Source of the DNA: Mycteria americana
Taxonomy: Eukaryota > Chordata > Aves > Ciconiiformes > Ciconiidae
Direction of reading: 5' to 3'
NCBI RefSeq assembly: GCF_035582795.1
Contig: NC_134366.1
Span: forward strand, 2,058,501-2,122,500
DNA: 64,000 nt
The position numbers and the translations under genes were made by a program. Positions 25,669-38,700 of this stretch are shown here, in pieces. Positions within the stretch are counted from its first letter, which is position 1. Each line of letters begins with the position of its first letter. The notes beneath the pieces are model-generated. The model had not been told where the DNA came from and ran no database searches. It worked only from the letters and a program-made list of their open reading frames with translations.

Positions 25669-28600
25669 TTTGCAATTCTATGCTTTAAAGTGTATCACTG
25701 GGCCAACACTGAAACTGGAAAAGAGAAGCTCTGAACTTTCACTGTCCCATGTAAATATCTCTAAGGCAAGGGTGAACCAAAGACTGGGTAGCTGCTGGTG
25801 CTTTGCTGTGAAGATTCTCTGAACTTTTCATATCAAGACTTTGTAGCCAGTCAAGAAAGTGCTCAGGCGTCAGTATTTGGGATTCAGGTGTTAAATCTGT
25901 CTCACCATATGGAAGTATTTCGTGCCTCATGGAGTGAGAAGGATCCCTAAAGTGGCAGGAGGACAGGCACAGCGATCTCACCGTAAATACTGCCTTACCA
26001 GATAGCACCTGAAATTTTAAGGTATTTTACCCTTTGGCTCCCACTTATGTCAATACAAATTAGGAACTCCATTATGTTTAAGGGTGAGGGTCATAAAGTT
26101 CTTATATTGTCTTACCCCTAGGACAGCCCCACTTCTGAGAACTTTGTATTATCATACAGAAGAGTGATCAATAAACAAAGCTTTCTCACTTTCTCCTTGT
26201 TCTTATGGGAACATTAATTCTTTTTCCAATATTATCTATGCTCTTTCATCCTGATAATGTAAAAAACCCCCAACTTTTAATTAAAACAGCTATAGTCTCT
26301 TCTTCATAGATAAGAAAATGAGGTCCCCTGCCCATTAGTTTGTTATGTTTATAGGAAATGCAGATAGAGGAAATTCTTCACTCACCTGTAATGAATTCTG
26401 GATAGACTTAATGAAATGTAAAAGTCTCCCCTCTCTCCCCATTCCCTCATGAACAGTGCAGTGAACTTGTAAATTAACATGAGCTCTCAGAGCTTGAGCA
26501 ACATTTTTTTACCAACCTAATTTCCATACATTTTGAACTCTGTTTCCATCCTTGTCCTTCTCTTCCACCCCACTGATTCCTTTTAGGGTTTGCTTTAAAT
26601 GTCGAAGTAGCATCCTGAACAAGGTGGCATCCCTACCTGTGGGGATGCCATCTGACCCTACTAACCCACAGTGTAGGCATCTGAGTAGGCGGGTGACTGA
26701 AGGACCCTGAGGAAGAGAAGACAAGGGGGGTTCAAGGTGAAAGCAGGGGTCAGTTCCTCCTTCTTTGCACGTTTGTTTCCCACACCAGGAGCTTTACCCC
26801 AAGTTTGTTGTTTATCAGAAGCCAATCATAGTGAACAGCCATCTGCTTCTCTCCTTGACCTGAGACTCCACTAAGCTTTGTTTCTTGAAACCTCACACTG
26901 GATTAAGGAGTGGTTAATCCCTGAGGGTCAAGCAGCTTCGTGAATAGCAACAGGCGCAGAGCACCACCACATGATCTACGTGGTGGTGTCAGCTATTCAG
27001 CAGCCTAAGATAAAGGACATGAAGCCAGCATCCCCTTGTAAACAGTTCATTATGTTCTTTACATCTCTGTGTTTCTTTTTCCTGCTGGCTTCTCCCTCCT
27101 ACGCTCCCAGACTAGCTAATTACTTTTATCACAGGCTAAGTATGCAGTCAAGAGGTTCCAGTTGCAATCAGTAGTGTATTTTTAAGCCTTCACAGCTGAC
27201 GTGCCATTTTAAGATTCAGGCTGGTTTATCCTTGGCCTTCATAACTTTGCATAACCTGTGGCTGAGAGGCAGGAAGAAGTGGGAGAAGGGGTGAAGTAGC
27301 CCAGCAAAGATGAGTCCAGACCAATGGGAGACATGGGATGGGTCAAGTAGCCAGTGAGGGGAAGGTCCTGAAAACTTAACTCTGGAGTTGCAAGGAGTGA
27401 ATTCAGCCTGGGATGAGTGGTGAGAAAAAGAAGGGAAGGAATAGGGCATAACAATTATCAGATGAAAATCAAGAGAAGCATTTGGCTCAGCCTAAGGAGC
27501 AAAATTAGTTTCTGTGTAAGAAAGAAACCACATTTCTGGCCTTCTCTTGCTCTTGTGCATATTCTCCTCCCTCTGTAACCAGTTTGGCTCAGCCTCCTGT
27601 TATGACAGGACAGCAGGACTGCCCTATCTCTGGAAACAAACCCTGCTTCGAGTCTTGAATAGCAACCCTGAACTTTCACATTCTCCCTGTTGCCCACCAA
27701 AATGTTTATGAGTTCCTTTCCTTTCTTTGCACCTTTCCTACTCTTTGCACTCCCATGCATTCCTGCCAAGGACACTTTGCAACACAAGTATTCAAGCCCT
27801 TCATCCAGAAACATTCATATGCTGCTCAGCCCTCCATCTCTGCCTCCAATGTATCTGTTCAAGTCTTTCCAGAATGAATACTAATTTTCCTCAAACTTTC
27901 ATTCTAGCAAAGTTCTCAAGATAGGCACATCTGTGCGTCCTAACCACAGATCAGATGCCTCCTAAACTCCTTATGATGACACTCCTCCTGTGTGACACAC
28001 CACAACTTCTGAGTGAGGTGGGAAATTAATGATGCAGTAAAGTCCAAAAATCCAGCAATCCTTCCTCAATCTTTCCAGCAACCTTTCCCCATTAGTGTTA
28101 ATACTATCTGGTTTTTGATTCCTGCTTTGCAATTTGCCTGAACTAAAGAACTTCTGAGTTTGCCTGAACTGGAAACATGTCAAGACTTGGAGATCTTAAT
28201 TAGGATAAAAATCAATAGTGTCCAAATATTCTTGCAAGATAAAAGATGGTATCTGTAAGCAGAACGATTGATGCCACTGACAGCTTTGTGTGTGTGTGTG
28301 TGTGTGTATGAACTAACATCTGTTGCTGTTCTCCTCTGGGAGATGGATAATCCAGCAGATCGCAGTTTTCAGTCACTGCTGCATCTGTCTGGCTTTACAT
28401 AAGGGCTGAGAGGTCTGTGCTTCGTGGCAATGCCAGTCCTGCTAGACCTGCCTGGGGTTTTCCAACATTTACTTTTATGGTGCAGAATGTCCCTACTCTG
28501 TTGAAAAGGGCTTATGAGCTTCTTTGAGCACAACCGAAGCTGCCTGCAATGGAAATAATGCACCTTATAAAAGCTAACTACCATTTAAATAAACACTTGC

Positions 28601-28701
28601 TAGATTACAGTAGCTCCCATCAGAGGCTCATTTCCAAAAACTGCTAAAGAAAACATTGAAGAACAAGAGAGAAGGAAACATGCTGGAAAAATTACCTTGA
28701 G
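25669..28701. other. Gene-free stretch between CR1 and the reverse LTR
   Basis: Mostly unique sequence with a TG microsatellite. A pyrimidine-rich stretch ending TTCCTTTTAG at about 26587 resembles a splice acceptor, but no following frame connects to the exon-like blocks on either side. Confidence 0.55.
28287..28307. repeat. TG microsatellite
   Basis: About ten TG units, ending in TATG. Simple repeat between the two unassigned exon-like blocks. Confidence 0.9.
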
Positions 28702-28840
28702 TGTCGTGGTTTAACTCCAGCGAGCAACTGAGCCCCACCCAGCTGCTCACTCACTCCGCCCCGGTGGGATGGGGGAAAGAATCAGAAGGGTAAAAGTGAG
28801 AAAACTCGTGGGTTGAGGTAAATACTGTTAAAGTTTATTT
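28702..28840 (-). mobile_element. LTR fragment of the same avian ERV family, reverse orientation
   Basis: TGTCGTGGTTTAACTCCAGC at its left edge is the reverse complement of the LTR 3' end. It continues through the reverse of the 'gagcgagcggctgggtgggg' and 'ctctcccccatccc' parts to the reverse of 'ctcaacccacgag' near 28805-28818. Similarity fades after about 28840, so only the 3' quarter of the LTR is present. No target-site duplication could be found. Confidence 0.85.
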
Positions 28841-28942
28841 TTCTACTCTATTTTAACGAGGTACTAGTTGGGGATATTACACAGACAAAATTGCGTTGGC
28901 TAACTGGGTTTGCATCTTACCTCATCATTTTTATTCTTCTAG

Positions 28943-29058
28943 GATTTCCTTCCATTAGATTCTGGGGAATTTATACTATGCTTTCTTGGTACGCAAAAGA
29001 GGAATCCTCGTGGAGGCAAGTTTTGTAAACATGCCCTGGCTATCGGAACAAAGTTACG
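28943..29058 (+). other. Unassigned exon-like block B (116 bases, 38 codons plus 2 bases)
   Basis: The acceptor TTATTCTTCTAG ends at 28942 and the donor ACG|GTGAGC begins at 29059. Only one + strand frame is open; it begins DFLPLDSGEFILCFLG and includes RNPRGGKFCKHALAIG. It enters in phase 0, whereas block A at 23924 leaves in phase 1, so the two cannot be joined directly: a further exon of length 3n+2 would be needed between them, or they are unrelated. I see no known domain. A reverse LTR fragment ends about 100 bases upstream. Confidence 0.22.
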
Positions 29059-30481
29059 GTGAGCACGCAAGCTTGATGATTTTTCTGTTGGGTGTGCAAT
29101 ATGCCTAGCACATCTGAATTTCTTCTATGTGCAAACATGTGTGTTTCTCAATGCTTTGGACTATTTGAGATGACAAGCACAAGCTGAAAGAATGATTTTC
29201 TTTAAGTAAAACATACTATGTAATAATAGCCCAGGGACATTTCACATGCAGCTGTTAACAGCAGAAAGCAGAACAAATGAATGCAATACCCCCGAACACT
29301 AAGTGTTTGCAGAGGGGAGGGATCAGGCTTTCAATATGCCCCAGATTTTCTGGTCTGCAAAAACATTCCCTGTGTGTTGGAGCATGTAGAAAGTATTTGT
29401 AATTGCTAAGCTCCCTTCTTAATTCAGAAGAAAAATAGGAACCTCTAAGAGGTGATTCACCTCATCTTAAAACCAGAATGTAAGGTCAATTACAGTAAGC
29501 TAACCCATCCAAGCTGATTTGGGGTATTTATCAATTACTCCTCTAAGAGACTTTCTTATCCAGATCAACTTTCACAATGAATTTTTCTGCACATATTTCT
29601 ATATTATACTTCTTGAAGGAAGCTACCTCTCTCCAGCTATCTACTGACTCTATATGCCTATGGACTATGCTGGCTCTTAATTATCTTCCTTTTCTTTGTG
29701 GACTTTGGTGCCAGGTTCTCAGTGCCAAGGACCTGGGATTTCTTTTCTGGGAATGGGATATTTTGGAGTTACCGACCCGAGGGCCTCTGTCAGTGTGTGT
29801 CTAGTATTCAAGGCACTGGGAGTCTCTGGAAGCTGCTATAAGAGGGGTAAATGAATGCAGCCAGCTGCAAAACACAGTTAAATCTGCTGTTTTTCTGATT
29901 GCTGGGAGTAGGATTCATCTCACTTGAAAATTAAGCACTTAATCTAGGCAAGTTGTCTCGGCTGCTTAGAGAGGCAGAGCACTCTCAGGGAGCAAATCAC
30001 CTAGATTAGACACTTGAGTCAACACTCGTTTACTGATGCTAAATGTTTACATGGATTCAAAATATGAACAAGTTAACGGCAGATAAAAAACACGAAGTTT
30101 ACAATATAAAGTTACCCACTCCAGGTCAGGAAGTCCCTGAGGCAGAAATTTCTGGAATGTATTTTGAGGATGTGTATTTCTTTTGATCTTATATTCTTCC
30201 TAGACATTTACTGTTGGCCAATTTCCAAGAAAGACTGTGCTACACGGCTCAGAGGTCTGACCCACTGCAGTTCCTCTTACATTCTTACTTTTTTCAAGTG
30301 GGATGAATCACTCTCTGGAAGTACCTATATGTTTTCATGGCTAGAGAGGAAGCCTGGATCAGTTACTGGACATGAGGAATGGGGTTCTTACCTCATGTTA
30401 GACAACTGCAATGTAGACGTCTACACTGGAGTTAGTCACTCACAGCCCCCTCCAGCCATTGTAGAGGAAAAGGGCATTTTT

Positions 30482-30653
30482 AGAGAGCAATCCGTCTCAT
30501 GTTGAAGTCTGTCTCTTCTATAGACCAGAAACACTGTACCTGCAAAGTTTCTATTTCTCTCCTGCATATTTTTCAGAGAACAACACATCTCATCCTAACT
30601 TCTGTCTCTTCTACAGACCAGGTTCATTGTGACCTCAAAGTTTCTATTTCTCT
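30482..30653. repeat. Diverged tandem duplication, period 93 bp
   Basis: Two 79-base copies (30482-30560 and 30575-30653) differ at roughly a fifth of sites and share tctgtctcttcta(t/c)agacca and caaagtttctatttctct. The period is a multiple of three, so one + strand frame stays open across both and reads SVSS(I/T)DQ...KVSISLL twice. The copies also resemble duplicated splice acceptors. No known family. Confidence 0.75.
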
Positions 30654-32125
30654 TCTCTTTCTTTCCCAGACTTCTGGGGTACACAACCAAAGGTAGGTGA
30701 GATGAATTCCTACTCCATACATTTAGGTAGCTGAAGATGGTTGCTGTGGATCTCACCTTTTATGTCCCTGTTCCAGATATAGCTAGCTTGTTTCACGCTT
30801 ATTTTTCTCATAGAAAGAACTGATTGTGTTTTCCAGACCACACGTGGTCTGCCTTTGAGACATAATTTGGTCCTCATGCCCAGCGCAGTGGTCCTGTGTG
30901 ATGCTCTTTGAGTCTCTCCACCAGGGATATACAGAAGGCCTCCTTTGTTGTTTGAACTGTGCAGGCCACTGCTTCAGTTCACCATTTTCCACACACCTCC
31001 CATCATGGTGGACAGGAAAGGTTTTGCCATGTTAACATAACATGGTTTCTATGGCGTCTGATTAATCTGTGATGTCGTTTTTACCTCTTGGAGCAAGAGT
31101 GAGTACGCAGTAGAGGAAACAGTATTCCATGGGGCGGTAATCAGGGTTGAATAGTAAGGTGAAATTTTATTGTGTAGGTCTTGCAGGAGACAGTGATGAC
31201 CTCGGAAAGATGACCTCTGCTTCTTTCAAGATTTTGCTTGACCATCTGACATTTTTTAATCAGAAATGCCTATTGCTTTATATAAAAAACCAGGATCTCT
31301 CCCAGTCTCAGGACAAAGATGCCACATCCACAGGTCATCTCGCAGAGGCAACAAGCCTGAGACTCTCAGGCTCTCTGCAGTATGTAGTTGTCACACTGCA
31401 ACACAGCAATCCTTGTTTCTTCTGAGCAATTTCTTTCACTCACCCAACAGAATCTCCTATATAAGTGGGATGGTGGAACATGCTGTTAAATGTTTATTAC
31501 TGAAAATTTGAGGGAAACCACATGGATTTGCTAGACAAGACTTACAAAAACAAGCTGCAATAAAAACTTTATAGCATCTCCCCCAGCACCCTAACATAGA
31601 CTTCCTTTTTGTTTATGAAACGTATGCATAAACTGATGGGCAAAATTTGCCTCTCTGGCTACATGGCAAACATCCATTTCTGACTCTGCTCATATGCACC
31701 AGATGAGGAGTTTTCCTCTTACCACTGCATTTGAAAAATTGTCATTCAGCGCACAACTGAGATTTGCGCTGCATGGGGCAGAGTTGCAGGAGGAAGCAGA
31801 GAGGAACACTATGTTGCTAGCATAAATTCCTTTTATTTTACTTCACTTCTTTCTCCCTCCACTTTGGGGACATTTACTATGAAATTGATAGGTGTGATTC
31901 TGACATCAGATTGGACAATTATAAATGGTCTGATTATTTCAGCTTAATGAATTACCTGTGACAGAACTCATCTATTTATTTCAAATGCCAAGCATGGTGC
32001 ATTGAGCAAAGGAATTCTGCTTTACATAGCAAAGCTTGCAGCACATGCAAATACGGTAATCTCCTCACTTGCATTTTCCTTTCAACTTCAAACTAGTACT
32101 AATCAAATCTGTAGATGAAAAAATA

Positions 32126-32164
32126 TTACTATTTATATTAATATTAATATTGATATTAATATTT
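32126..32164. repeat. ATATTA hexamer-like repeat
   Basis: Repeats of attaat/atatta, interrupted once by a G, form an AT-only, partly palindromic stretch of about 40 bases. Confidence 0.8.
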
Positions 32165-33630
32165 TGTAGTGTTACAGTACTACACCAATGGAAGCAATTC
32201 TCCATATGGCTTGGTGCTGTATAAAGTTGAAGTAGCTGAAAGTTCCCAAGAAAAATGAAGAGAATCTGCAGTGTAAAAATAACATAGTGAAGAAAGGGCT
32301 AAAAAATTATTTTCAAATTCTTGGCGTCCAATCCAGATAGGCCAAATAGTCAGAGGGTTAAATCGCAACACGGATGAATCAGTTTAAGCATCTGTACAAA
32401 ACCAACCAACCAACCAAACAAACTCCACCAAAATCTGTGTAATGGCTTGGGGAAGGAAACCTTCTATGCATTACTTGTGAAGACAGAGACTTTCCCATCC
32501 CTGCAGATTTTAGGCACATTCCTGCTGGGAATGACAGGTAGACTCAGTCCTGTCTTGGCAGGGGAGACATGAGATGATTTTCTGGGATTTCAACCAACTC
32601 TGCAATTGCAGAGAAAGGGTTAGTTTTGCAAATATTTTGTTAATTCTGCATTTGCTTTTTTTGGCATAGGCAGGAAAATGAAGCCTTGTAAGATTGAAGA
32701 TTTATAAATAAGATTAGGATCAGGCCTAACGGAGCAAAAGGGGACTCTAGTAGCTTTGCTGTTTGACAGGTCCCATCCAGTTTTCTCCCATATGTCAAGT
32801 AATGCTAACAAAGAGTTTCCTGTTGGAAGAACACTCTCAGGAAGTACTGCTTGAAATAAACCTAAACAGAATAAATTGATTTTGTCATTCTTTGGGGGAA
32901 AGATGAGGTCTTATAAACACATTTTAATTACACACAATCACTTTGCCTTCTGTGTTCATGTATGTGCAATGATTTGCATTTTACCTGATGTAACACAAGC
33001 CAAAATGATACTCAAGAGTGGAGGAAAGTGGCTTTTGCAACTGTGTGAATAATTCCTATGAAAAATTGGGCAGTGCTGAAGGAGCTTCCATGGGAGCAAG
33101 GAGAGAGGACAGATGGAGTCAGAGACTGATTCATCTCTCTTTGACCATCCACCATGAAGACTGAAAAATTTCTTGCTCTTTACCTGCTTCCACCTTCTAT
33201 CCCCTGCTGGCTGTTTGCTACAGACCCTTCTTTGAGGTTAACTGTCTTCACAGTTTGCTTTGGAGTAGTTCATACGGGTGTTACCTTTCACCACAAGGTT
33301 ACCTGTCTTTGGGCTGAAGTGGATTAAAGAGTGTCCTACCTACCCTAATTCTGCTGGTTGCAAGGGCTTGAGGTTTCTTCTGGGGACAGGGAAGAACAGA
33401 CATCGTGGGGAGGCTGAAACCACACCAGCTGTGTATAAATCCAAGCCTGCATCAGCAAATCTTAATGACTTCGCCTGGAGTACATAATGAATGTCAACAT
33501 TGTCCTGTGCGCTAGCAGGCTGCAGGAGTATCAAACTTCAAGCTGGTGAATAGAGACAGACAGCTGAATGCACTAACATGTTTATCCAGAAGAACTAGTT
33601 CTGGAAGAGGTCCTCTGTCCACTGACAGCT

Positions 33631-33726
33631 GAACCTCTGGTCTGTCCCCAGAACGTGATGGCTATCTGGGCTGTCCCCAGACCAGATAGCCATCACCAGA
33701 ACCTCTGGTCTGTCCCCAGAACGTGA
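33631..33726. repeat. Nested 28-bp direct repeat with a 15-bp inverted repeat between the copies
   Basis: The 28-base sequence starting gaacctctggtctgtcccc occurs at 33631-33658 and again, exactly, at 33699-33726. Between and partly overlapping the copies, gtgatggctatctgg (33655-33669) has a perfect reverse complement at 33682-33696, with a 12-base loop that itself repeats part of the direct unit (ctgtccccaga). It is not part of a recognised mobile element. Confidence 0.9.
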
Positions 33727-35319
33727 GTGCTCTTTTTCTCTATTAGGTGTCAATATTGTCTGGCTGTTTGTGTGATGAAATGTAAGAACTGAGATTTGCG
33801 GATGAACAATTGTTCAGTATAAAAAGGACCATGAGGAAATGTGATCTGACATGAGACTGCAGCCCTTTGAATATGGAGATATCTCAAATCCCTTTCAGAA
33901 AGGCAGAGCTATGTGACCTAAATATAACAGCTATCCACTTTCTGTGCTTGGCTTTACAGAGAAAAACTCCTTTGACTTCAGCAGGTCTTGGACTGGCCCA
34001 TCTGAGAAACCACCAGTAAAACCACATCAAATTGCTGCTGGGAGAAACCTTGAGAATGAATCAATCAATATGCATACTGTGAGGCAGAATGGGGTTGGCC
34101 CTAAGACGGTCTTCTGAGATGATGGACCAGTGGAGGGTATGGAAGACCATTTCCCCATCTACCATCTTTCTCTGTTGGTGAAAGAAGCTGAGACTAAATA
34201 TCCCTAGGCCCAGTAACAAAAAGTCTAAGGCTCTAATATCTGCCTGGCTGGCCCTGTGATGATTCGGTCTCCTTTCCTTCCTCCTCTGCTTTTCCAAGTG
34301 ATTAGTGAAAAAAACCTACTCTAGACTCATCTGACTCCCTTCGTCCTTTCTGGGATAGAGAAGACGTGCAGGTAGCAGAGTCCTTCTGGCTCACGGGCCT
34401 TGTCATGTTTTTATAGCCTGTGCAATTAATAGCTACCCTGGTCAGGAAGGCTGTTCAACAAGGAGAGATGGATCCCATCTGTATGAAAATGTCCTGGGGA
34501 ACCTGGACTGCTGTCAACCTACCTGACTGCATAATTGGTACCATTCACTGGCACGCTGGGCCCGGTGGTCTACACAATGACTGGGGCAGGCAGAAAATGG
34601 AAGAGCCTGGAAGACCCTCAAGACATGTCCCAAGATTGGTTCACCCCCACCCACATAATCCTCACCAACATGCTGGGGGACTCTCCATGCTGATGGCTCC
34701 TTCCCATGAGGTCACCTTGGTTACTGAGCCCATCTAGGTTTCAATGTGATGCCTTCAACGCAAAACAGAGCCCTAGGATCAGATGACAGCAATTGCTTCC
34801 ACTGCATCCAAAACACTGCCTCTCAGCAGAAAAATATGTCTGGAATGCACCGTCATTGTATTACACAGGGACGCGATTTCACTGCAGGGGATACAGTAAA
34901 CCCCTGAAAGATGTTGGCTGATCAACAGATCATGCCATAAGACTCTGCTCAGATTGCTTTTGGCATGGCTGCCTTGAGACAATTCTAATTAAAACCAGCT
35001 GGCCCTAACTATATTTAGTGATATTTATTTGGGTTTTGATGCTTCTTTTCTTCTTCTGTTTAATCCATATGGCTGTAAAGAATTTCTAAACAAGCAAGAA
35101 CAAGCGTGTTGTTGATCAGCTAATGAGAACAAGAGCTGGATAAAAGGGGATGGCAAACTCAGCTGAAGGGCATAATATACCAATGAACTGGCCATAGGCA
35201 GTAGAGCTGTTGAGCTTTATTTGTTGTAGGGTTGTGACTGGAAACTAAAGCAGCTAATTGTCATGCCTGTGTGATTGAGAGGCTGGGATTAGTTCTGATT
35301 CCTAGTGGGAATCCCAACA

Positions 35320-35715
35320 TCCTGGCAGACCCCGAAAGACCATCCAGTCCCAAGGCAGGAACAATTACATCTATGCTCTTCCTGACAGCAGTTTATTTAA
35401 ACTCACCTTAAAGCTTTCCAGCAGGCAAAAGTTTTCTGTAAGACAGATTCCAGCACGCAGCATTCATCCTAAGACAGAGTTTCTCCTAACATTTAAGCAG
35501 AAAGATTAACTGTCCTGCAGTTTAAGCTCTTGATTATCACAGATGTTGAGAACAGAGTAGTTTTGTATGCTCTGAAGCATTTTTTCATGCTCTTGAAGGT
35601 TATCAATTTCTTGCCTTCTCTTCCCCTCTCCCCCATTTCGTTCCTCTTTAGCCCAGACAACCTCAGTTCATTCAGTCTGTCCTCACAGTTCATATTACCT
35701 GGATCTCTGTTGTGT
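35320..35715 (-). mobile_element. Ancient CR1/L3-like LINE relic
   Basis: Read on the + strand, the order of motifs matches the reverse complement of old CR1-type elements: a 'gaccatccagtccc' 3' end near 35340, a 'cttcctgacagcag' region near 35380, 'tttctcctaac' near 35480, 'tcctgcagtttaagc' near 35513-35528, and 'agcccagacaacctcag...ttcagtctgtcctcacag' near 35650-35690. It is heavily diverged. The boundaries are approximate and no coding frame survives. Confidence 0.6.
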
Positions 35716-38700
35716 GGCAGCATCTGGGGGAAGTCCCCCCTTCCCCTCCCCACCTGAACAACAAACCTACTTCTGTGTTTCTGCCTATCTGTCTACAGGA
35801 TTTGATGGGTTGCCATTTGGGTGAGATGGGTGGGCTGCATAGCATGGGGCCATCCCCACTTCACAAGAGTAGGCGCTCACCCCTTACCAACCAGTACTCA
35901 TCAAATGAGGATTTACACAACTGGAAGCTCCTTCCCTTCCTCTCCCTCTTTAAATCAACTTCTGAGCTAGTGTTGTAACAAGTCAGACGGTCATATGGCT
36001 CCTATTACCCTGGGATCCGAGCAACACCCATCACTTCATCTAATACCTTGTGAGTAGTGGCCAGGGATCCGATGTTTTGGGAAACTATGAGTTCCACAGC
36101 TGATGAACCAGAAGGGAAAATCTGGTAGGCTCCGTGTTTTATGAGAATGGGGAGAACAATGCTGTCATCAGATTGCACTTAATTTTTCCCTCTTGGCAGT
36201 CCAGATGTAAGCGAGGTTGACATGCTGCTTTGTTTCAGGCTGTGCAGTGCTGTTGTGAATATGATTGTTCTCTCTGCAGCTGTCACTCAACGTGACACAA
36301 ATGGGACAAAATCAAACTCTACAAGACTTGGAAAACCCACCTGGTGGGTCCTCTATCTGACCTGTTTATTCTTCTTAAAACTCTCTTTTTCTGTAGTTTT
36401 CCTACACTGATTGGCTGTGTACAGGGAAAGATGCCCAGCAGGCTGACATTGAAAAATGTTCATAAAATTCTTATCTGTAAGCAGTTGTAGGTGGTTCTTT
36501 TTCTCTACAGATGTTTTTACCAGCTGAGGATGGGAAATGGGTTGCAGCACTGTCCACTACCATGTAGTACTCCGCATTCATTTCATTAGGCTTACTTTGC
36601 ACGCTTAGGTGAATCCCAGAAAATAATCATAGTTGCATATATTTTGAAGATACACTGAACAATTTATCATGACTGCACTTACAGGAGAGGAGATCTGAAC
36701 CAATCACTCTTCCCTCATGCCTGTGGGACTGAGACTTATTCACCAAATAGGTGTCTCCCTGCCCAGTATAGGATCTGCTGCAAGGTTGAGAGCCTGTGAC
36801 TGCACAGCTCCTCACGTCTGAGCTGAACACTAAAAAATTATCATTGTCACTCTCAGCTAAGAGACAAATCTCTTTGTATTATTCTGATTCTCCCTTACCA
36901 AGTCCCAGATCCCCTTTATCATGCCAGAAAGACTGTAGACCTTCCTCTACCATGCTTTCTGTGCCAGGAATTTCAGGAATCCTGTGTCTATCGAGTGCTC
37001 GTGTCAGAAAATATGGAAGAGGCATAAAACTCTCTGGTCATTCAAGACCGAAATTGACAGGCAGAGTTTGAATATTTTTTTAAAATGACATTATTAGTAA
37101 AGCTTTCATATTTACTACATACTTAATATGATTGTATATGTGTGATATACACAAAATCATATATACCTGTCTTCATAAATGCAAAATTTCCTTGACAGCT
37201 TAATTGAAATACATTGTATTTTTAACTTGCTGCTATATGTTTATGTATTTACACAGTAACCTACACATATTCATAGGCATGCATGTGGCAATGCAAGCAC
37301 ACAAATATATATGTATTTCTGCTCCAGATAAGCCAGTGTAACAAGCCAGACAGCAAGTCAATATGCTTTGATATCAGAACCTCAGAACATTCTTACAGAA
37401 TCACTTTTGGGTTTTGGGAAATACTTTAAAATGGTCAAGCATATCTCTGGTTTGTTGACATCAACAAGTATGAATTGGAGTCATTCTTTCCAGGAACTAT
37501 CCTCTTCTATTACGTCCTTGTGGTGTGCTGTAAAACCAAGATATGACTGGCCTGAGCTACTGGGGATCACATGTCTCTTATCCCATGAGCTGGAGTCCAA
37601 GGTCCGCTTGTGAGCTCAGTCCCAGTGTACATTAAGTTTTGACGTGCTCTCAGACACCCCTTTGGGATCTTGAAAAGGATAGCCGGCGTGTCTTCAACTG
37701 CTGTCGAGTGCTAACCACTGGTAACAAATTGCTATTTTTGGGGGCAGAAGGGATTGCCTTTCTGTGTGCTGTGTGCAGGATATCCTGCAGACAACCCTCA
37801 TGGGACATGACTCATTAGTTGCTTCTGTAGTAGACTGATATCCCCTGTGGGTATCACAGCACAGAGAGGGACACTTGGCGGAGTGCAGGTTCAATGTCAT
37901 ATTTCCCATGTCCTTACCCCAAAACATCTTTTGGCCTTCTTCTGTACAATATAATCCCTGGAGAAATTCTTGTAACTGAAACTGGGCAGGACCAGGCTAT
38001 TATCTATTTTATGTCTTTTTATTTATTTACATCGACGTTTGCTACAGAGATCTGGGATGTTCTCTGTGGGGGTGGGCTTGTTAGCATTATTTTTGACATT
38101 TGTTCACTAGCTATGCTTGGAGTAGGCTGTGTCTTAGTGGGAGAGTTTGGCTATTTAATGTATCCTACACAAAAAGCGTAACCCCATAAGGACCAGACGC
38201 CCTTGGCATCTCTTTAAACAGAAAGCTGAAGGAGTAAGAAAACCTAAGACCAGAACGTCAATCCTCTTTCCCACGTGTCTTCTAATAACCCAGTCATAGG
38301 ACCATTGCAACGTACAATCCACCTACACTTGTCTTCCCACTGCAAAGTAGCGTCATTTTGGTCTCTTTGGCAAAGTCAGATGGGCAGGCTTGGCAGGTGC
38401 CTTGTAGGACAACATACTCAAACCATTTTGAACAAGCGTATGAGGATTATAGTGAAAGGGGAAAAGAGTCTTGCAGATATATTCTGCATGTGGAAGGGTT
38501 TCCATCGTTAGCCCTTTCTGTGATCAGCAGAGCACAATGTCAAAGGAAAAAAACTTCAGCCTAAAGTAACACTTGAGAGGTCAGTGATATGTAGCGGCCT
38601 CCCCAGTGAAAAAGGCATATTAAGTAGAACTGACTCATGACAAACAGCTTTCCAGGTCCCAAAATCTGTGCCTCTCTTATCTCAAACGAGATTCAGTGAA

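Noticed and set aside
26588..26677. Block after a strong polypyrimidine tract (TTCCTTTTAG) that could bridge the two orphan exon-like blocks
   Set aside because: In the phase required by the upstream block it meets a stop codon quickly, and no consensus donor closes it.
36236..36341. Block between TTTGTTTCAG and CACCTG|GTGGGT, with a signal-peptide-like frame
   Set aside because: The donor is weak, the frame is short and there is no second supporting exon.
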